Positions 36,087-46,023 are shown, counted from the stretch's first letter. The stretch: DNA of 64,000 bases from Ectothiorhodosinus mongolicus (GCF_022406875.1 NZ_CP023018.1:1835557-1899556); one strand, 5' to 3'. Made by a program: numbers and translations. The notes: a model not told the origin generated them from the sequence alone.

Positions 36087-36422
36087 ATGGAAATCAAACA
36101 AGAGATCGTTGAAGGGGTTTTGGTCGTGCGTCCCGATGGGCGTTTAGATGGCACCACCGCACCGCTTTTCTCCGAGCAGCTATTGAGTTTCTTTGCCGAT
36201 CACGAAGCCGCTGTCATTGATTTCTCTGCCATCGCTTATGTCTCCAGTGCCGGGCTTAGAGCCATCCTCATGGCGGCCAAACAGCGGCGTCAAACCGGTG
36301 GCAAAATGGCCCTATGCTCCCTCTCGGATCCAATCAAAGAAGTCTTTGAAATCAGTGGCTTCTTATCAATTATTGATGTAACGCCTGATATGCAGGCGGC
36401 GCTGGAAAAACTGCGCACCTAA
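36087..36422 (+). CDS. STAS-domain anti-anti-sigma factor (RsbV-like)
   Basis: 111 residues, a single STAS domain: R-L-D-G-T-T-A-P, V-I-D-F-S, and Y-V-S-S-A-G-L-R-A-I (phospho-acceptor Ser53 or Ser54). Expected to be phosphorylated by the upstream kinase and dephosphorylated by the PP2C protein downstream. Confidence 0.92.
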   Translation: MEIKQEIVEGVLVVRPDGRLDGTTAPLFSEQLLSFFADHEAAVIDFSAIAYVSSAGLRAILMAAKQRRQTGGKMALCSLSDPIKEVFEISGFLSIIDVTPDMQAALEKLRT

Positions 36423-36436
36423 GGAATTGCCCGCGA

Positions 36437-37405
36437 ATGAAACTGTCACAGCAGCGGATCCTGGGATGTTTACTGGCTCTGCTGCTGAGCTGGGTACCAC
36501 TGGGCGCCTCGGCGCAAACCTTCAGCCTTCAATTGCAATGGGTCCCTCAGGCTCAGTTTGCGGGCTATTACGTCGCCTATGACAAAGGCTGGTACGCGGA
36601 TGCGGGCCTTAATGTGCGCATCCTACCGCATGGCCCCGAGTTCTCGCCGACGCGGCTGATGGCCGATGGTTATGTCGATATTGGCGTTTTCAACCTGGGT
36701 GAGGCCCTGCAGCTGGTTGATTCGGGGATCGCCATCGTTAATATCCACCAATTCAAACAAACATCCTCCTTAGTTCTCGTGGCCATGGCTGATGCCGGCA
36801 TTCTCGTGCCGGAAGACTTAGATGGCTTGCGTGTATCGCGTTGGACCAGTTTCGCCGCGCAGCCCGATGCGCTTTTTAGTCTTTATGGAATTCGCCCACA
36901 AGTATTTGATCAAGGGGCCTCCATGGCCATTCTCACCTCCGGTGCGGTTGATGTCGCCATGGCTACCCGCTACAACGAGATGGTGCAGCTCTATTTAAAT
37001 GGGCTAGAGCGAGAGGATTTAATTGTGCTGCCGCTGGCCAATCATGGGGTGAACATGCCCGAGGATGGTATCTACGTGCGCCTGCGCGAGTGGGAGGAAC
37101 GCGAGGATGCTTTAAGAAAGTTTGTGGAGATTAGCCGGCGCGGTTGGCAGTATGCCTTCGAAAATCCCGACTATGCCGTGGAGACGGTGATATGGCGTGC
37201 GCAGGAGGCTGGCCACGAAACCAACGAAGCGCATCAACGACTGATGCTGTCAGTGCTGCGCGATTTTTATCTTGATGAATCGGGCCGCTTGCATGAGGGT
37301 CAGCTCAATCCCAATGACTATCGTCTGGCTTGGGAACTGCTGCGCGGGCAGGGAATGGTGCGCGGCGAACAAATCCCCGATTTCAACCACTTCAACCGGC
37401 GCTAG
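36437..37405 (+). CDS. NMT1/THI5-type periplasmic binding protein
   Basis: 322 residues with a signal peptide (ending G-A-S-A). Opens F-S-L-Q-L-Q-W-V-P-Q-A-Q-F-A-G-Y-Y-V-A then D-K-G-W-Y, typical of the THI5/NMT1 family that binds thiamine-precursor pyrimidines or other small ligands. No ABC permease or ATPase is beside it; instead it sits 14 nt after the STAS gene and 3 nt before the Cache-HAMP-phosphatase gene. This suggests a sensory role, presenting a ligand to the phosphatase. Confidence 0.85.
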   Translation: MKLSQQRILGCLLALLLSWVPLGASAQTFSLQLQWVPQAQFAGYYVAYDKGWYADAGLNVRILPHGPEFSPTRLMADGYVDIGVFNLGEALQLVDSGIAIVNIHQFKQTSSLVLVAMADAGILVPEDLDGLRVSRWTSFAAQPDALFSLYGIRPQVFDQGASMAILTSGAVDVAMATRYNEMVQLYLNGLEREDLIVLPLANHGVNMPEDGIYVRLREWEEREDALRKFVEISRRGWQYAFENPDYAVETVIWRAQEAGHETNEAHQRLMLSVLRDFYLDESGRLHEGQLNPNDYRLAWELLRGQGMVRGEQIPDFNHFNRR

Positions 37406-37408
37406 TTT

Positions 37409-39340
37409 GTGTTAGCCCGCCATAGCCTCGCCACCCGTCTTGCCTTGGTCAGCCTGTTGACCATTGCCACGATTTTTTTCATCTCCACCGGCGCGGTCTA
37501 CACCATGATTCGTGGCATTTTGCTGGAGAATGCAGAGGCCCAATCGCGCGAATTGGTGCGGGCCACCGCCAACCAAATCCTGATTTCTCTCAATGAGGTC
37601 GCAGGAGTAGGGCAGCATATGGCCATCCATCTGCAAATTGGCGCCTATCAACCCGATGATCTGTTCCCGATGCTGGATGAAACGGTGCGTGGATCGCGCA
37701 TCATTAGTGGCGCCAACGTCAGCTATGAACCGTTCGCGGCGTTCCCCGATCGACAGTATTTTGGCCCATTTTCCTACCAAACCCCCGAAGGCATTGCCCG
37801 TATGAATTTGGGCGGTCGCGGCTACGACACCTTCACTCGCGACTGGTATCAGATTCCTGCGCTGACTGGCCGGCCCTATTGGACCGAGCCTTTTCCCTCA
37901 GCAGTCGACTCGAATCGACTGATTGTCGTCTATTCCGTGCCTTTTTTTGATGCCGAAGGTGCGCTGCAAGGAGTGATTGCGCTGGATGTCGAGCTGCGCA
38001 GTCTGGTGAGTATCGTCGATGATGTCGAAATCTTTGACACCGGCTATGCCTTCTTATTAAGTCCCACGGGCCGGCTCATTACCTATCCGCACGAGGAGTG
38101 GGTGATGCGCGAGAGCATCTTTAGTCTGGCGCAAACCCTAGAGCTACCGGCGCTGCGTGAGCTGGGTCGGCAAATGCAGCGCACCCGCGAGGCCTTTTTG
38201 CCTCTGCCTACGGGGATTTTAGATGAGGGTGCGCGACTGTATTACTTGAGACTGCCAGAGCTCGAATGGAGCCTTGGGGTGGTGATTCCTGAGCGTGAGC
38301 TGTTTGCCAGCATCCAGCGCGTGATTAGTGCCATTCTCATTATCGGCTCGGCGGGCTTTTTACTGCTTTTGCTGGCGATTATCCTCATCTCGCGCGGCAT
38401 CACGCGGCCCCTCAAGGGTTTAGTGTCCAGTGCTGAGGAAATCGCCCGCGGCAATCTCGATCGGGCCCTGCCTACCATCAAAACCCAGGATGAGATCGGT
38501 GATTTGTCGCGCTCATTTGATGATATGCGTCGCTCGCTTAAGGACTACATCAATGATCTGACCCAGACCACGGCCGCTAAAGAGCGCATCGAAAGTGAAC
38601 TGAAAATCGCCCGCAATATTCAGATGAGTTTCCTGCCCAAGCGGTTGGCCTTGGAGGGACGTCAACTGCCGGTGGATCTGCATGCTGAGCTGCTTTCCGC
38701 CAAAGCCGTGGGTGGGGATTTATACGATTTCTTCCCCATGGATGACGGTCGCCGACTGTTTTTCGCCATTGGCGATGTCTCAGATAAAGGTGTGCCTGCA
38801 GCGCTATTTATGGCCGTGACCAAGACCTTGGTAAAAGGCTTTGCCGAACAATCGCCCAACCCCGGTGAGATGTTGTATCGCGTCAATAATGAGCTTTGTT
38901 TGAATAATGACAGCGGCATGTTCGTGACCTACCTGTGCGGGGTGCTGGATCTGACCACGGGCGAGATGGAATTTGCCAATGCCGGCCATAACCCGCCGCT
39001 GATTGCCCGCGCCAATGGCCAGCATGAATGGCTGAAGCTGCCGCCAGGCTTAGTGCTGGGCGCCATGGATGATATAGAGTTCCCGGTGAGTAAGGTACAA
39101 CTGGGTCCCGGCGATGCGCTGATGCTCTACACCGATGGCGTGACCGAGGCGAGCAACCCACAACAAGAACTCTATGGCGAGGATGCGCTGGAAAAACTCT
39201 ACGCGCGTATCAAAAATCACTCCGCCAAAGCTCAGGTGGATGCCGTATTTAAAGCCGTAGAGGCCCACGCCAATGGCGCCGAACAATCGGACGACATCAC
39301 TGCCTTGGTCTTACGTTATCGGCCTCAGCCGAAAGGCTAG
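37409..39340 (+). CDS. Membrane PP2C (SpoIIE-type) phosphatase with Cache and HAMP domains
   Basis: 643 residues, GTG start with no clear ribosome site. Helix 1 (about 13-35), periplasmic dCache-like sensor (about 40-295), helix 2 (about 300-328), HAMP (about 330-382), short coiled coil, then PP2C: G-G-D-L-Y-D-F-F, I-G-D-V-S-D-K-G-V-P-A-A-L-F-M-A, F-A-N-A-G-H-N-P-P, Y-T-D-G-V-T-E-A and S-D-D-I-T. Metal-binding Asp residues are present. Expected to dephosphorylate the STAS partner in response to a periplasmic signal. Confidence 0.92.
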   Translation: MLARHSLATRLALVSLLTIATIFFISTGAVYTMIRGILLENAEAQSRELVRATANQILISLNEVAGVGQHMAIHLQIGAYQPDDLFPMLDETVRGSRIISGANVSYEPFAAFPDRQYFGPFSYQTPEGIARMNLGGRGYDTFTRDWYQIPALTGRPYWTEPFPSAVDSNRLIVVYSVPFFDAEGALQGVIALDVELRSLVSIVDDVEIFDTGYAFLLSPTGRLITYPHEEWVMRESIFSLAQTLELPALRELGRQMQRTREAFLPLPTGILDEGARLYYLRLPELEWSLGVVIPERELFASIQRVISAILIIGSAGFLLLLLAIILISRGITRPLKGLVSSAEEIARGNLDRALPTIKTQDEIGDLSRSFDDMRRSLKDYINDLTQTTAAKERIESELKIARNIQMSFLPKRLALEGRQLPVDLHAELLSAKAVGGDLYDFFPMDDGRRLFFAIGDVSDKGVPAALFMAVTKTLVKGFAEQSPNPGEMLYRVNNELCLNNDSGMFVTYLCGVLDLTTGEMEFANAGHNPPLIARANGQHEWLKLPPGLVLGAMDDIEFPVSKVQLGPGDALMLYTDGVTEASNPQQELYGEDALEKLYARIKNHSAKAQVDAVFKAVEAHANGAEQSDDITALVLRYRPQPKG

Positions 39341-39352
39341 CCAATTGCTGAC

Positions 39353-41068
39353 TTAGGAAGCGGCAGGTTCCAGGGCTGAGTCGTCTTCCACGGCCGGGGT
39401 AAAGCTGCTGCTTAGGCGACGAATCAACCACAAACAGCGCTCGAACAAACTGGTGGCTGCAAACAGCGACTCGCGCGCCGCAATCGGAAGGTTCTGGGTA
39501 TTCAACAAGCGTTGCCGGATGGATTCCATGAGCTCCGAACGGTCTGCGGTTAAACCCTGCAGTAAGGCCACATCCATGGCGTCAGCATCGCGCGCCACAT
39601 CACTGAGCGTCAATAACAGCATATGCAGCGTCTCGACTAGGTTCTGTACCAAAGACTGCGCCGCATCCTCTTTCCCCAGAGCCGCGCCCGCGCGGTCCAG
39701 CTCATCTATGACCTGATCCAGTGTCTCCATCAGTCCAGCCAAGCTTTGTTGCCGACCCTTTAAAATAATTGCCTGTTCCAAGCTTTGCGCGGCCAGTTGC
39801 CCGCCCAATAAGGCGGCCAAAAAATCATCGGTAATCCCTGCGATCTGCGCATTGGCGTTATGTAACTCACGACGCGTGGGCATGGCGAAAGAGGTGCCAT
39901 GGGGCCGCTCTTGAGACCTGGAGGCTGGCGCCAAAGCCGGTCCTGAGTCATCACTGCGCAGCTCATCGAAGAGCTGCGGTAGACGTTCAATCAGGCCGGC
40001 TTGTTCAGCGTTAACCAAGGCCAGGGCGCTGGCCGAATCTTTTTCGGCACCGGCATAAATAAACCGCGGCTGGCCCATGACCTGCTCCTGCGTGGGCGGC
40101 GCGATATATTCCAAGAAGTGCTCCACGCGATGATGCAAAGGATGAATCACCACATCACAAGCCAGCTGATAAATAATGTAAGTCAGGGCAATCTGTAGCG
40201 TGATTCCCAAGGGCAGTAGCTGCAAACCACTCAAAAGCAGCGGCACGCCCAGATAAACCTCGATAAAGAATAGTGGCAGCAGCAAAGCCAGCCCCGCGAG
40301 CTTTAATAACAGCTGATACAAAGCCAACTGCCGACCCAAGCCCGGCTGATTAAAGGCCAGCAATAAGGTGCCCAGCCCCGTGCCCACACCGGTGCCAAAG
40401 ACAAACATCACTGCGGTGGGCAAATCCATCACGCCACTGAAGGCCAGGGCCATAGCGATAATGGTCACTGTTGCCCCGGAATGGAGTACCAAGGTCAGCA
40501 CCGCACCCACCACAAAAGCAATCAAAAAGTGCTGCGCCGATAAGGAGAAAATCTCCATCACCAACGGCAACTCGGCTAGAGGTTTGGCGCCTTCCTTAAA
40601 AAAACTCAGACCCAAAAACAACAGGCCGATGCCCAATAGGGCGCGAATTAAATAATGCCGCCGCCCACTGTTCTCGCTGTCGAAGTAATACAAAAGCCCG
40701 GTCAGGCCGACGAGAAACAATGCCGCAACGCGAATGTCTAAGGCGGCGATCAAGACCAACAGGGAGGTGCCGATATTGGCAAAATTGATGATGGGGATGG
40801 CGCGTTTGGCATCCAAAGCCCCAGCCGTCACCAGCGAGATCATAATGAGGATCAGCGCGTGAATACTCTGCGCCACGGCGCCGGCGGCCAGACCCAACCC
40901 GGCGGTGGCGCGATGACTTTCCGTGGCTTGAGAGAGCAGGCGCCGCAGGCGTAAATCGGCTAGCTGTCTGAGGTTTTCATTGATTTGGCGGATACCCACC
41001 AACAGCAGCCCCAGCCCCGCCACAATCAAGGCAGCAACCTCTAAGAGCTGCAACCAATTGCCGCTCAT
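39353..41068 (-). CDS. Na/Pi-cotransporter family protein with PhoU-like tail
   Basis: 571 residues. About nine membrane helices in the first 330 residues contain the duplicated family motif (F-A-N-I-G-T-S-L-L-V; G-T-G-V-G-T-G-L-G-T). The C-terminal 200 residues are helical and resemble PhoU. Likely Na+-dependent phosphate movement. Starts 2 nt after the nspC stop, so it is the last gene of the minus-strand operon. It is convergent with the PP2C gene, 12 nt away. Confidence 0.85.
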   Translation of the reverse strand: MSGNWLQLLEVAALIVAGLGLLLVGIRQINENLRQLADLRLRRLLSQATESHRATAGLGLAAGAVAQSIHALILIMISLVTAGALDAKRAIPIINFANIGTSLLVLIAALDIRVAALFLVGLTGLLYYFDSENSGRRHYLIRALLGIGLLFLGLSFFKEGAKPLAELPLVMEIFSLSAQHFLIAFVVGAVLTLVLHSGATVTIIAMALAFSGVMDLPTAVMFVFGTGVGTGLGTLLLAFNQPGLGRQLALYQLLLKLAGLALLLPLFFIEVYLGVPLLLSGLQLLPLGITLQIALTYIIYQLACDVVIHPLHHRVEHFLEYIAPPTQEQVMGQPRFIYAGAEKDSASALALVNAEQAGLIERLPQLFDELRSDDSGPALAPASRSQERPHGTSFAMPTRRELHNANAQIAGITDDFLAALLGGQLAAQSLEQAIILKGRQQSLAGLMETLDQVIDELDRAGAALGKEDAAQSLVQNLVETLHMLLLTLSDVARDADAMDVALLQGLTADRSELMESIRQRLLNTQNLPIAARESLFAATSLFERCLWLIRRLSSSFTPAVEDDSALEPAAS

Positions 41069-41070
41069 TG

Positions 41071-42222
41071 CTAGCTCAGGCGTTGTCGGTAGTCTTCATA
41101 GCCAAAAGACTTTACCACGCGTACGGCTCGCGTGTGGGCATCGACACGGCAAATCGATGGCAAGCGAATGCCATTGAAGGTCGTGGTTTTGACCATGGTA
41201 TAATGCGCCATATCGGTAAACACCAAGCGCTGCCCAATCTCAAGCGGCTGATCAAAGCTATAAGCGCCGATCTCATCACCAGCCAAACAGGTTTGCCCGC
41301 CCAAGCGATAGGTATGGGCTTTCTCACCCGGCTCACCCGCACCCAAGATCACCGGGCGGTAGGGCATCTCCAATACATCCGGCATGTGCGCGGTGGCCGA
41401 GGTATCCAAAATCGCATTCATGCCTTGGTTTTCGGTGATGTCGAGCACGGTTGCGATCAAATAGCCGGTGTTCAGCGCAATTGCCTCACCGGGCTCGAGA
41501 TACACCGTTAGATGCGGATAGCGCTGTTTAAAAGCGCGCACCAAGCGCACCAAGCGCTCGCGGTCGTAGTCCTCACGGGTGATGTGATGACCACCGCCAA
41601 AATTCACCCACTGCATCCGCGCTAAATAGGCGCCAAAGCGCTGCTCAAAAGCCGCCAAGGTGCGCTCTAGCGCATCACTGTTTTGTTCACACAGGGTATG
41701 AAAATGCAGCCCCTCTAAGCCCTGCACATCCACTCCCTGAAGATCCGCCAGGCGCGTCCCCAAACGCGAGCCCGGCCGGCAAGGATCATAAATGGGGGTC
41801 GTACCCTCTGAGTGTTCGGGGTTTACCCTCAGGCCCATCGATACGGCGCGTGGTGCGGCAGCGACTTGTCCGCGAAACCGTTGCCACTGGCCCGGGGAGT
41901 TAAAGCTGATGTGGTCGGCATATTTTAAGACCTCGGTCATCTCTGTCTCAGTGAAGGCCGGCGAGAAACAATGCACTTCGCCACCAAAATGCTCCGCGCC
42001 CAAGCGCGCCTCGTCCTGACCACTGGCGGTGGTGCCGACTAAATATTGGCTGACCAAAGGGAAGCAGTCCCAAAGCGCAAAGCCCTTCAGTGCCAACAAA
42101 ATGCGCGCGCCACTTTGCTCTTGTACCTTCGCCAAAATCTCCAGATTGCGTGTCAGCAGCGCATCATCCACCACAAACGCTGGAGACGGGCAGGCCGCCA
42201 CATCAAAGTTCGGATTGATCAT
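41071..42222 (-). CDS. nspC: Carboxynorspermidine decarboxylase
   Basis: 383 residues from the ATG at 42222, 10 nt after the upstream stop; a longer frame to 42354 would run inside the dehydrogenase gene. A PLP alanine-racemase fold: L-L-A-L-K-G-F-A (PLP Lys), H-F-H-T-L-C-E-Q, W-V-N-F-G-G-G-H-H, E-P-G-E-A-I. Removes CO2 from carboxynorspermidine or carboxyspermidine. A dispersed-repeat copy gives E-G-T-T-P-I-Y-D-P before a conserved P-G-S-R-L-G. Confidence 0.92.
   Translation of the reverse strand: MINPNFDVAACPSPAFVVDDALLTRNLEILAKVQEQSGARILLALKGFALWDCFPLVSQYLVGTTASGQDEARLGAEHFGGEVHCFSPAFTETEMTEVLKYADHISFNSPGQWQRFRGQVAAAPRAVSMGLRVNPEHSEGTTPIYDPCRPGSRLGTRLADLQGVDVQGLEGLHFHTLCEQNSDALERTLAAFEQRFGAYLARMQWVNFGGGHHITREDYDRERLVRLVRAFKQRYPHLTVYLEPGEAIALNTGYLIATVLDITENQGMNAILDTSATAHMPDVLEMPYRPVILGAGEPGEKAHTYRLGGQTCLAGDEIGAYSFDQPLEIGQRLVFTDMAHYTMVKTTTFNGIRLPSICRVDAHTRAVRVVKSFGYEDYRQRLS
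41795..41806. repeat. Partial dispersed repeat in nspC
   Basis: GGGGTCGTACCC followed by T instead of C; read on the minus strand as E-G-T-T-P-I. One mismatch to the 13-bp core. Confidence 0.5.
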
Positions 42223-42232
42223 CGCAGCGCGA

Positions 42233-43432
42233 TCAAGCCAGAGGATCTTGATTGGGGTCGAGTTCCACCATCTGCCAGGGCAGGCCCATCTCGCCGATGC
42301 GCTCCATGAACGGGTCTGGGTCCAGCTGTTCGACATTAAAGACGCCGGCGCCACTCCAAATGCCTTGCAGCATCAGCATGGCGCCCGTGACCGCCGGCAC
42401 GCCGGTGGTATAGGAGATGGCCTGCGACTGCACTTCGCGAAAGCAGGCCTCATGGTCACAGATGTTGTAGATGTAGACTTTGCGGCGCTTGCCGTCTTTC
42501 ACGCCATCCAAAATTACGCCGATATTGGTTTTTCCCTTGGTGCGCGGCCCCAAGGAGGCGGGGTCCGGCAAGATCGCCTTTAAAAACTGCAGTGGGATGA
42601 TCTGTTTGCCCTCGAACTCAATGGGCTCGATCGCCGTCATACCGACATTTTCCAAGACCTTGAGGTGGGTGATGTACTTCTCGGAGAAGGTCATCCAAAA
42701 ACGAATGCGCTCTAGTCCCTTAATGTTTTGGCTGAGCGACTCCAGTTCCTCGTGGTACAGCAAATACAGGTCTTTAGGCCCGATGCCATCAAAATCAAAC
42801 ACGCGTTTTTCGGCCAGTGGCGGCGTCTCTATCCACTCGCCTTTTTCCCAATAACGCCCATTGGCGGTGATCTCGCGGATATTGATCTCGGGGTTGAAAT
42901 TGGTGGCGAAGGGATAGCCATGATCGCCGCCATTGGCATCGAGAATGTCGACGAAATGAATCTCATCAAACAGATTCTTCTGGCCCCAAGCGCAGTAGAT
43001 ATTGGTCATGCCCGGATCAAACCCACAGCCCAGGGTCGCCATCAAGTTGGCCTTGGCATAGCGATCTTGGAACGCCCATTGTTCTTTGTATTCAAACTTG
43101 GCCTCGTCCGGATGTTCATAATTGGCCGTATCCAGATAAGGCGTGCCGGTACGCAAACAGGCCTCCATGATGGTCAAATCTTGATAGGGCAGGGCCACAT
43201 GAATTAGCACGTCTGGTTGAAAGGATTCGATCAGCGCCACCAGGGCCTCGACATCGTCGGCATCCACCTGAGCGGTCTGAATCGCTCGCGGTAATTGCTG
43301 GGCAATGGCTTGGCACTTGGCTTCGTTGCGACTGGCCAAACAGATCTCGGCAAAAACCTCCGGATGCTGGGCGCACTTATGGGCCACCACGCCGCCGACG
43401 CCGCCGGCGCCAATGATCAGTACTTTACTCAT
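42233..43432 (-). CDS. Carboxynorspermidine/carboxyspermidine dehydrogenase
   Basis: 399 residues. Rossmann start V-L-I-I-G-A-G-G-V-G-G-V-V-A-H-K and the saccharopine-dehydrogenase-like core (L-G-C-G-F-D-P-G-M-T-N, D-A-N-G-G-D-H-G). Condenses aspartate semialdehyde with a diamine using NADPH. Paired with nspC it makes the alternative polyamine route (norspermidine or spermidine), independent of decarboxylated SAM. Confidence 0.92.
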   Translation of the reverse strand: MSKVLIIGAGGVGGVVAHKCAQHPEVFAEICLASRNEAKCQAIAQQLPRAIQTAQVDADDVEALVALIESFQPDVLIHVALPYQDLTIMEACLRTGTPYLDTANYEHPDEAKFEYKEQWAFQDRYAKANLMATLGCGFDPGMTNIYCAWGQKNLFDEIHFVDILDANGGDHGYPFATNFNPEINIREITANGRYWEKGEWIETPPLAEKRVFDFDGIGPKDLYLLYHEELESLSQNIKGLERIRFWMTFSEKYITHLKVLENVGMTAIEPIEFEGKQIIPLQFLKAILPDPASLGPRTKGKTNIGVILDGVKDGKRRKVYIYNICDHEACFREVQSQAISYTTGVPAVTGAMLMLQGIWSGAGVFNVEQLDPDPFMERIGEMGLPWQMVELDPNQDPLA

Positions 43433-43444
43433 GAAAACAGATTC

Positions 43445-44401
43445 CTAGGCAGAAGGTTTGGGAATAGGGCATAACTCATTTCTGAGTATTTTCCAAAAAT
43501 AATCGATGTCGGTTTGATGACAGAGTTCGGTGCCCGCGGTCAGGACCGTGGCCGTGCCGGCGGCTACCGCCAAGGCAAAGGCATCCTGGGTGCTCATGCC
43601 GCGCGACAAGCCAAACACTATGCCCGCCACGAAGCTATCACCCGCGCCAACCGTACTGCGCGCTGTCACATCGGGGATGGCGAGATGATAAAACCCGTCC
43701 TGACAGGCCAGGACCGCGCCATCATGACCTAGGCTGATCGCCAAAATCTCGGCCTGACCCTTTTGTACCCGCTCCATCGCCGCTTCCTGCAGGTCCTTGG
43801 GATCATCGAGGGTCTCGCCGATCAGCGCGGCGAATTCACCACGGCTGGGCTTGGCCAGATACACGCCGGCCTCAAGAGCCGCCGCCAAGGCCGCGCCTGA
43901 GGTGTCTAATACCAGCCGCCCGCCACGGCGCTTTATTGAGGTTGTCAGCCGCGCATACACATCATCGGGACAACCGCGCGGCAAGCTGCCACTGGCCACC
44001 AAATAATCAAAGTCTAAAAGATCGATAAACTGCAGCGCCCTTTGCCATTCGGCGCGCTTCACCGATGGGCCTTCGGGCGTAAAGCGAAACTCCTGGCCCG
44101 AGCTTTCTTCGTAAACCACGTTACTGACGCGTGTTGAGCCAGCGGTTTGCACCCGATGCCCCATGACGCCATGGCGCTCGATCAATTCCTCAAGCACATC
44201 GCCGTTGCGCCCGCCGGCCAGATACACGGCGAAGCTTCCTGCATCCAGCTCGTTCAACACCCGCGCGACATTAATGCCACCACCACCGGGCTCATAGCGT
44301 TCCTCGCGCGTGCGCACCTTATTGATGGGGCGAACCTTGTCGGTCACGCAGGAGGCATCAACGGCGGGGTTTAGGGTGAGCGTGACAATCCGCTTATACA
44401 T
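43445..44401 (-). CDS. pfkB: PfkB-family sugar-phosphate kinase (6-phosphofructokinase II type)
   Basis: 318 residues from the ATG at 44401, after AGGG; a longer frame to 44518 would add 39 residues inside the upstream gene. T-L-T-L-N-P-A-V-D, P-G-G-G-G-I-N-V-A-R-V (sugar site), G-S-L-P-R-G, and S-T-V-G-A-G-D-S-F-V-A-G with the catalytic Asp. Best fit is PfkB phosphofructokinase; tagatose-6-phosphate or fructose-1-phosphate kinase are alternatives. Confidence 0.85.
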   Translation of the reverse strand: MYKRIVTLTLNPAVDASCVTDKVRPINKVRTREERYEPGGGGINVARVLNELDAGSFAVYLAGGRNGDVLEELIERHGVMGHRVQTAGSTRVSNVVYEESSGQEFRFTPEGPSVKRAEWQRALQFIDLLDFDYLVASGSLPRGCPDDVYARLTTSIKRRGGRLVLDTSGAALAAALEAGVYLAKPSRGEFAALIGETLDDPKDLQEAAMERVQKGQAEILAISLGHDGAVLACQDGFYHLAIPDVTARSTVGAGDSFVAGIVFGLSRGMSTQDAFALAVAAGTATVLTAGTELCHQTDIDYFWKILRNELCPIPKPSA

Positions 44402-44415
44402 GGCCCTATTGTGAA

Positions 44416-45984
44416 TCAATCCCCCACCAGAGGAAAGCTCACACTCATCGCCCAGGCCAGCGCCAGCGACACTGTCAGTGCGCCCACCAACGGATGTCGC
44501 GTCGCCCGATACATCCAACGTGACAACAACCCATATATCAATAAGAATCCGCCCATGGCCGGCAAAATAATGATCAAGAAAAATAGCTCATAAAGCCGCA
44601 GTGCCACCGCCAGCATCAGCGACGCCAAAAACAGTAGCTTGGTCACCGCATAAGCCCCACGCGCCGCCTGTTGACCCCGCGTCAACCACTCATCCGCTAC
44701 AAAAAATAGGGTCGTACCCCCAAAGATGACTGCGACCAGCCAGGCCCGATCCCCCACTGGCCAGTAATTGCCCAGATAGGCTTGAATCGGCAGGCCAAAA
44801 GCCAGCATCACAAAACCCACCGAGAACAGTAAAGCCAGGAGCAAGCGCACATAGCTGACTGGCTTTGCCTCAAACGGCATGCGAAACACTGCACCAGTGC
44901 GGCTTTGTAGATAAAAAAGCCCGAGCAGGGTCAACAGCCCGTACAGCGCAAAATGCATCGCTAAGTAATCGCTCAAAAGCAGAGGCAGCAAACCCAGCGG
45001 CACCGGCAGCAACAAAATCGGTGTGGCGATGGCCGGCACCAACACCACCGGCCAGATCTCGCGCCACGGCAAGCTTGCCCCCAAGGGCCGATTGGTCACC
45101 GCCGGCAAGAACCCCGATAGGGCCGCAGCCAGCACAATAATGCTGCCAAACAGCAGCCCCAACCAAAGCCCGCGGGAAGCCAAAGCGGGATCATCCGCGA
45201 CCGATACGCCCGCCGAGCGCGACACCCACTCCAGAGTCGCCAATAGCGTCTGGCTGCGGTATATGACGCTGATATGCTCAGCGCCATCGATCAGCTGAAT
45301 CTCGCGCGCATCGCCTTGCACGATGTCGCCAACACTCAAACCCGGCAGGACTTGAGATGAATCCACATCCGGAAAAGCGGGCGCTGTTGCTTGCCACAGC
45401 ACCGGCGGCTCATAAGCGCCAAATAGGAACAAGAGATTGCCGAGCTCCGCCATCTCGGTGTCCTCAGCGATATAAGGCGAGATCAGCACATGGGCATGCA
45501 CCCGGCCGGGGTTTGCCGCGGCATACTGCAACAGAATATCGCCGGCCATTGAATGGCCCAAAAGGGCTAAGCTGCTGCTGCCGCGAGGATGGTTATCGAT
45601 AAATGTCATTGCATCAGCCACATTCGACAACAGGCGTAAGCGCCGTCCCTGCGGATCCAGTAGCGTGGGGATAAACGGCTGGGTATTAGCGCCATGCCCC
45701 GCAAAATCCAAGGTCACCGCCAAAAAGCCTTGATTGGCCAAAGTGATGGCCAATGGCTGCATCATCTGTCGTGACCCGGCAAATCCATGTGCCAAGATCG
45801 CCACCGGCAGGGGCTCTGTGCCCGGTGGTTCGTAAGCCGTGATCGGCGTGGCCCCGGCAAAGCCCTGAGTCACCTTGAGATCAGCCGACTGCGTATTAAG
45901 CTGCAGCACTGCATAAAAAACGCCTGCGATCGCCACTAGGGCAATCAGCAGGCGTGTCAGTGTCGAGGGCCGGGCGCGCATCAT
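44416..45984 (-). CDS. Membrane-anchored alpha/beta hydrolase with multi-helix C-terminal domain
   Basis: 522 residues. An N-terminal anchor (about 10-27), an alpha/beta-hydrolase domain (about 40-250: A-H-G-F-A-G-S, nucleophile G-H-S-M-A-G, late His in D-G-A-E-H-I) and about eight membrane helices after residue 270. Substrate unknown. A partial dispersed repeat is read in the membrane part (F-G-G-T-T-L). 14 nt upstream of pfkB. Confidence 0.75.
   Translation of the reverse strand: MMRARPSTLTRLLIALVAIAGVFYAVLQLNTQSADLKVTQGFAGATPITAYEPPGTEPLPVAILAHGFAGSRQMMQPLAITLANQGFLAVTLDFAGHGANTQPFIPTLLDPQGRRLRLLSNVADAMTFIDNHPRGSSSLALLGHSMAGDILLQYAAANPGRVHAHVLISPYIAEDTEMAELGNLLFLFGAYEPPVLWQATAPAFPDVDSSQVLPGLSVGDIVQGDAREIQLIDGAEHISVIYRSQTLLATLEWVSRSAGVSVADDPALASRGLWLGLLFGSIIVLAAALSGFLPAVTNRPLGASLPWREIWPVVLVPAIATPILLLPVPLGLLPLLLSDYLAMHFALYGLLTLLGLFYLQSRTGAVFRMPFEAKPVSYVRLLLALLFSVGFVMLAFGLPIQAYLGNYWPVGDRAWLVAVIFGGTTLFFVADEWLTRGQQAARGAYAVTKLLFLASLMLAVALRLYELFFLIIILPAMGGFLLIYGLLSRWMYRATRHPLVGALTVSLALAWAMSVSFPLVGD
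44709..44721. repeat. Degenerate dispersed repeat core
   Basis: AGGGTCGTACCCCC differs from the core at one end; minus-strand translation G-G-T-T-L lies between membrane helices of the hydrolase. Confidence 0.4.
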
Positions 45985-46023
45985 TCCCCCACCTTAAGCC
46001 CTGACTGTGATGGTTTGAAGACC

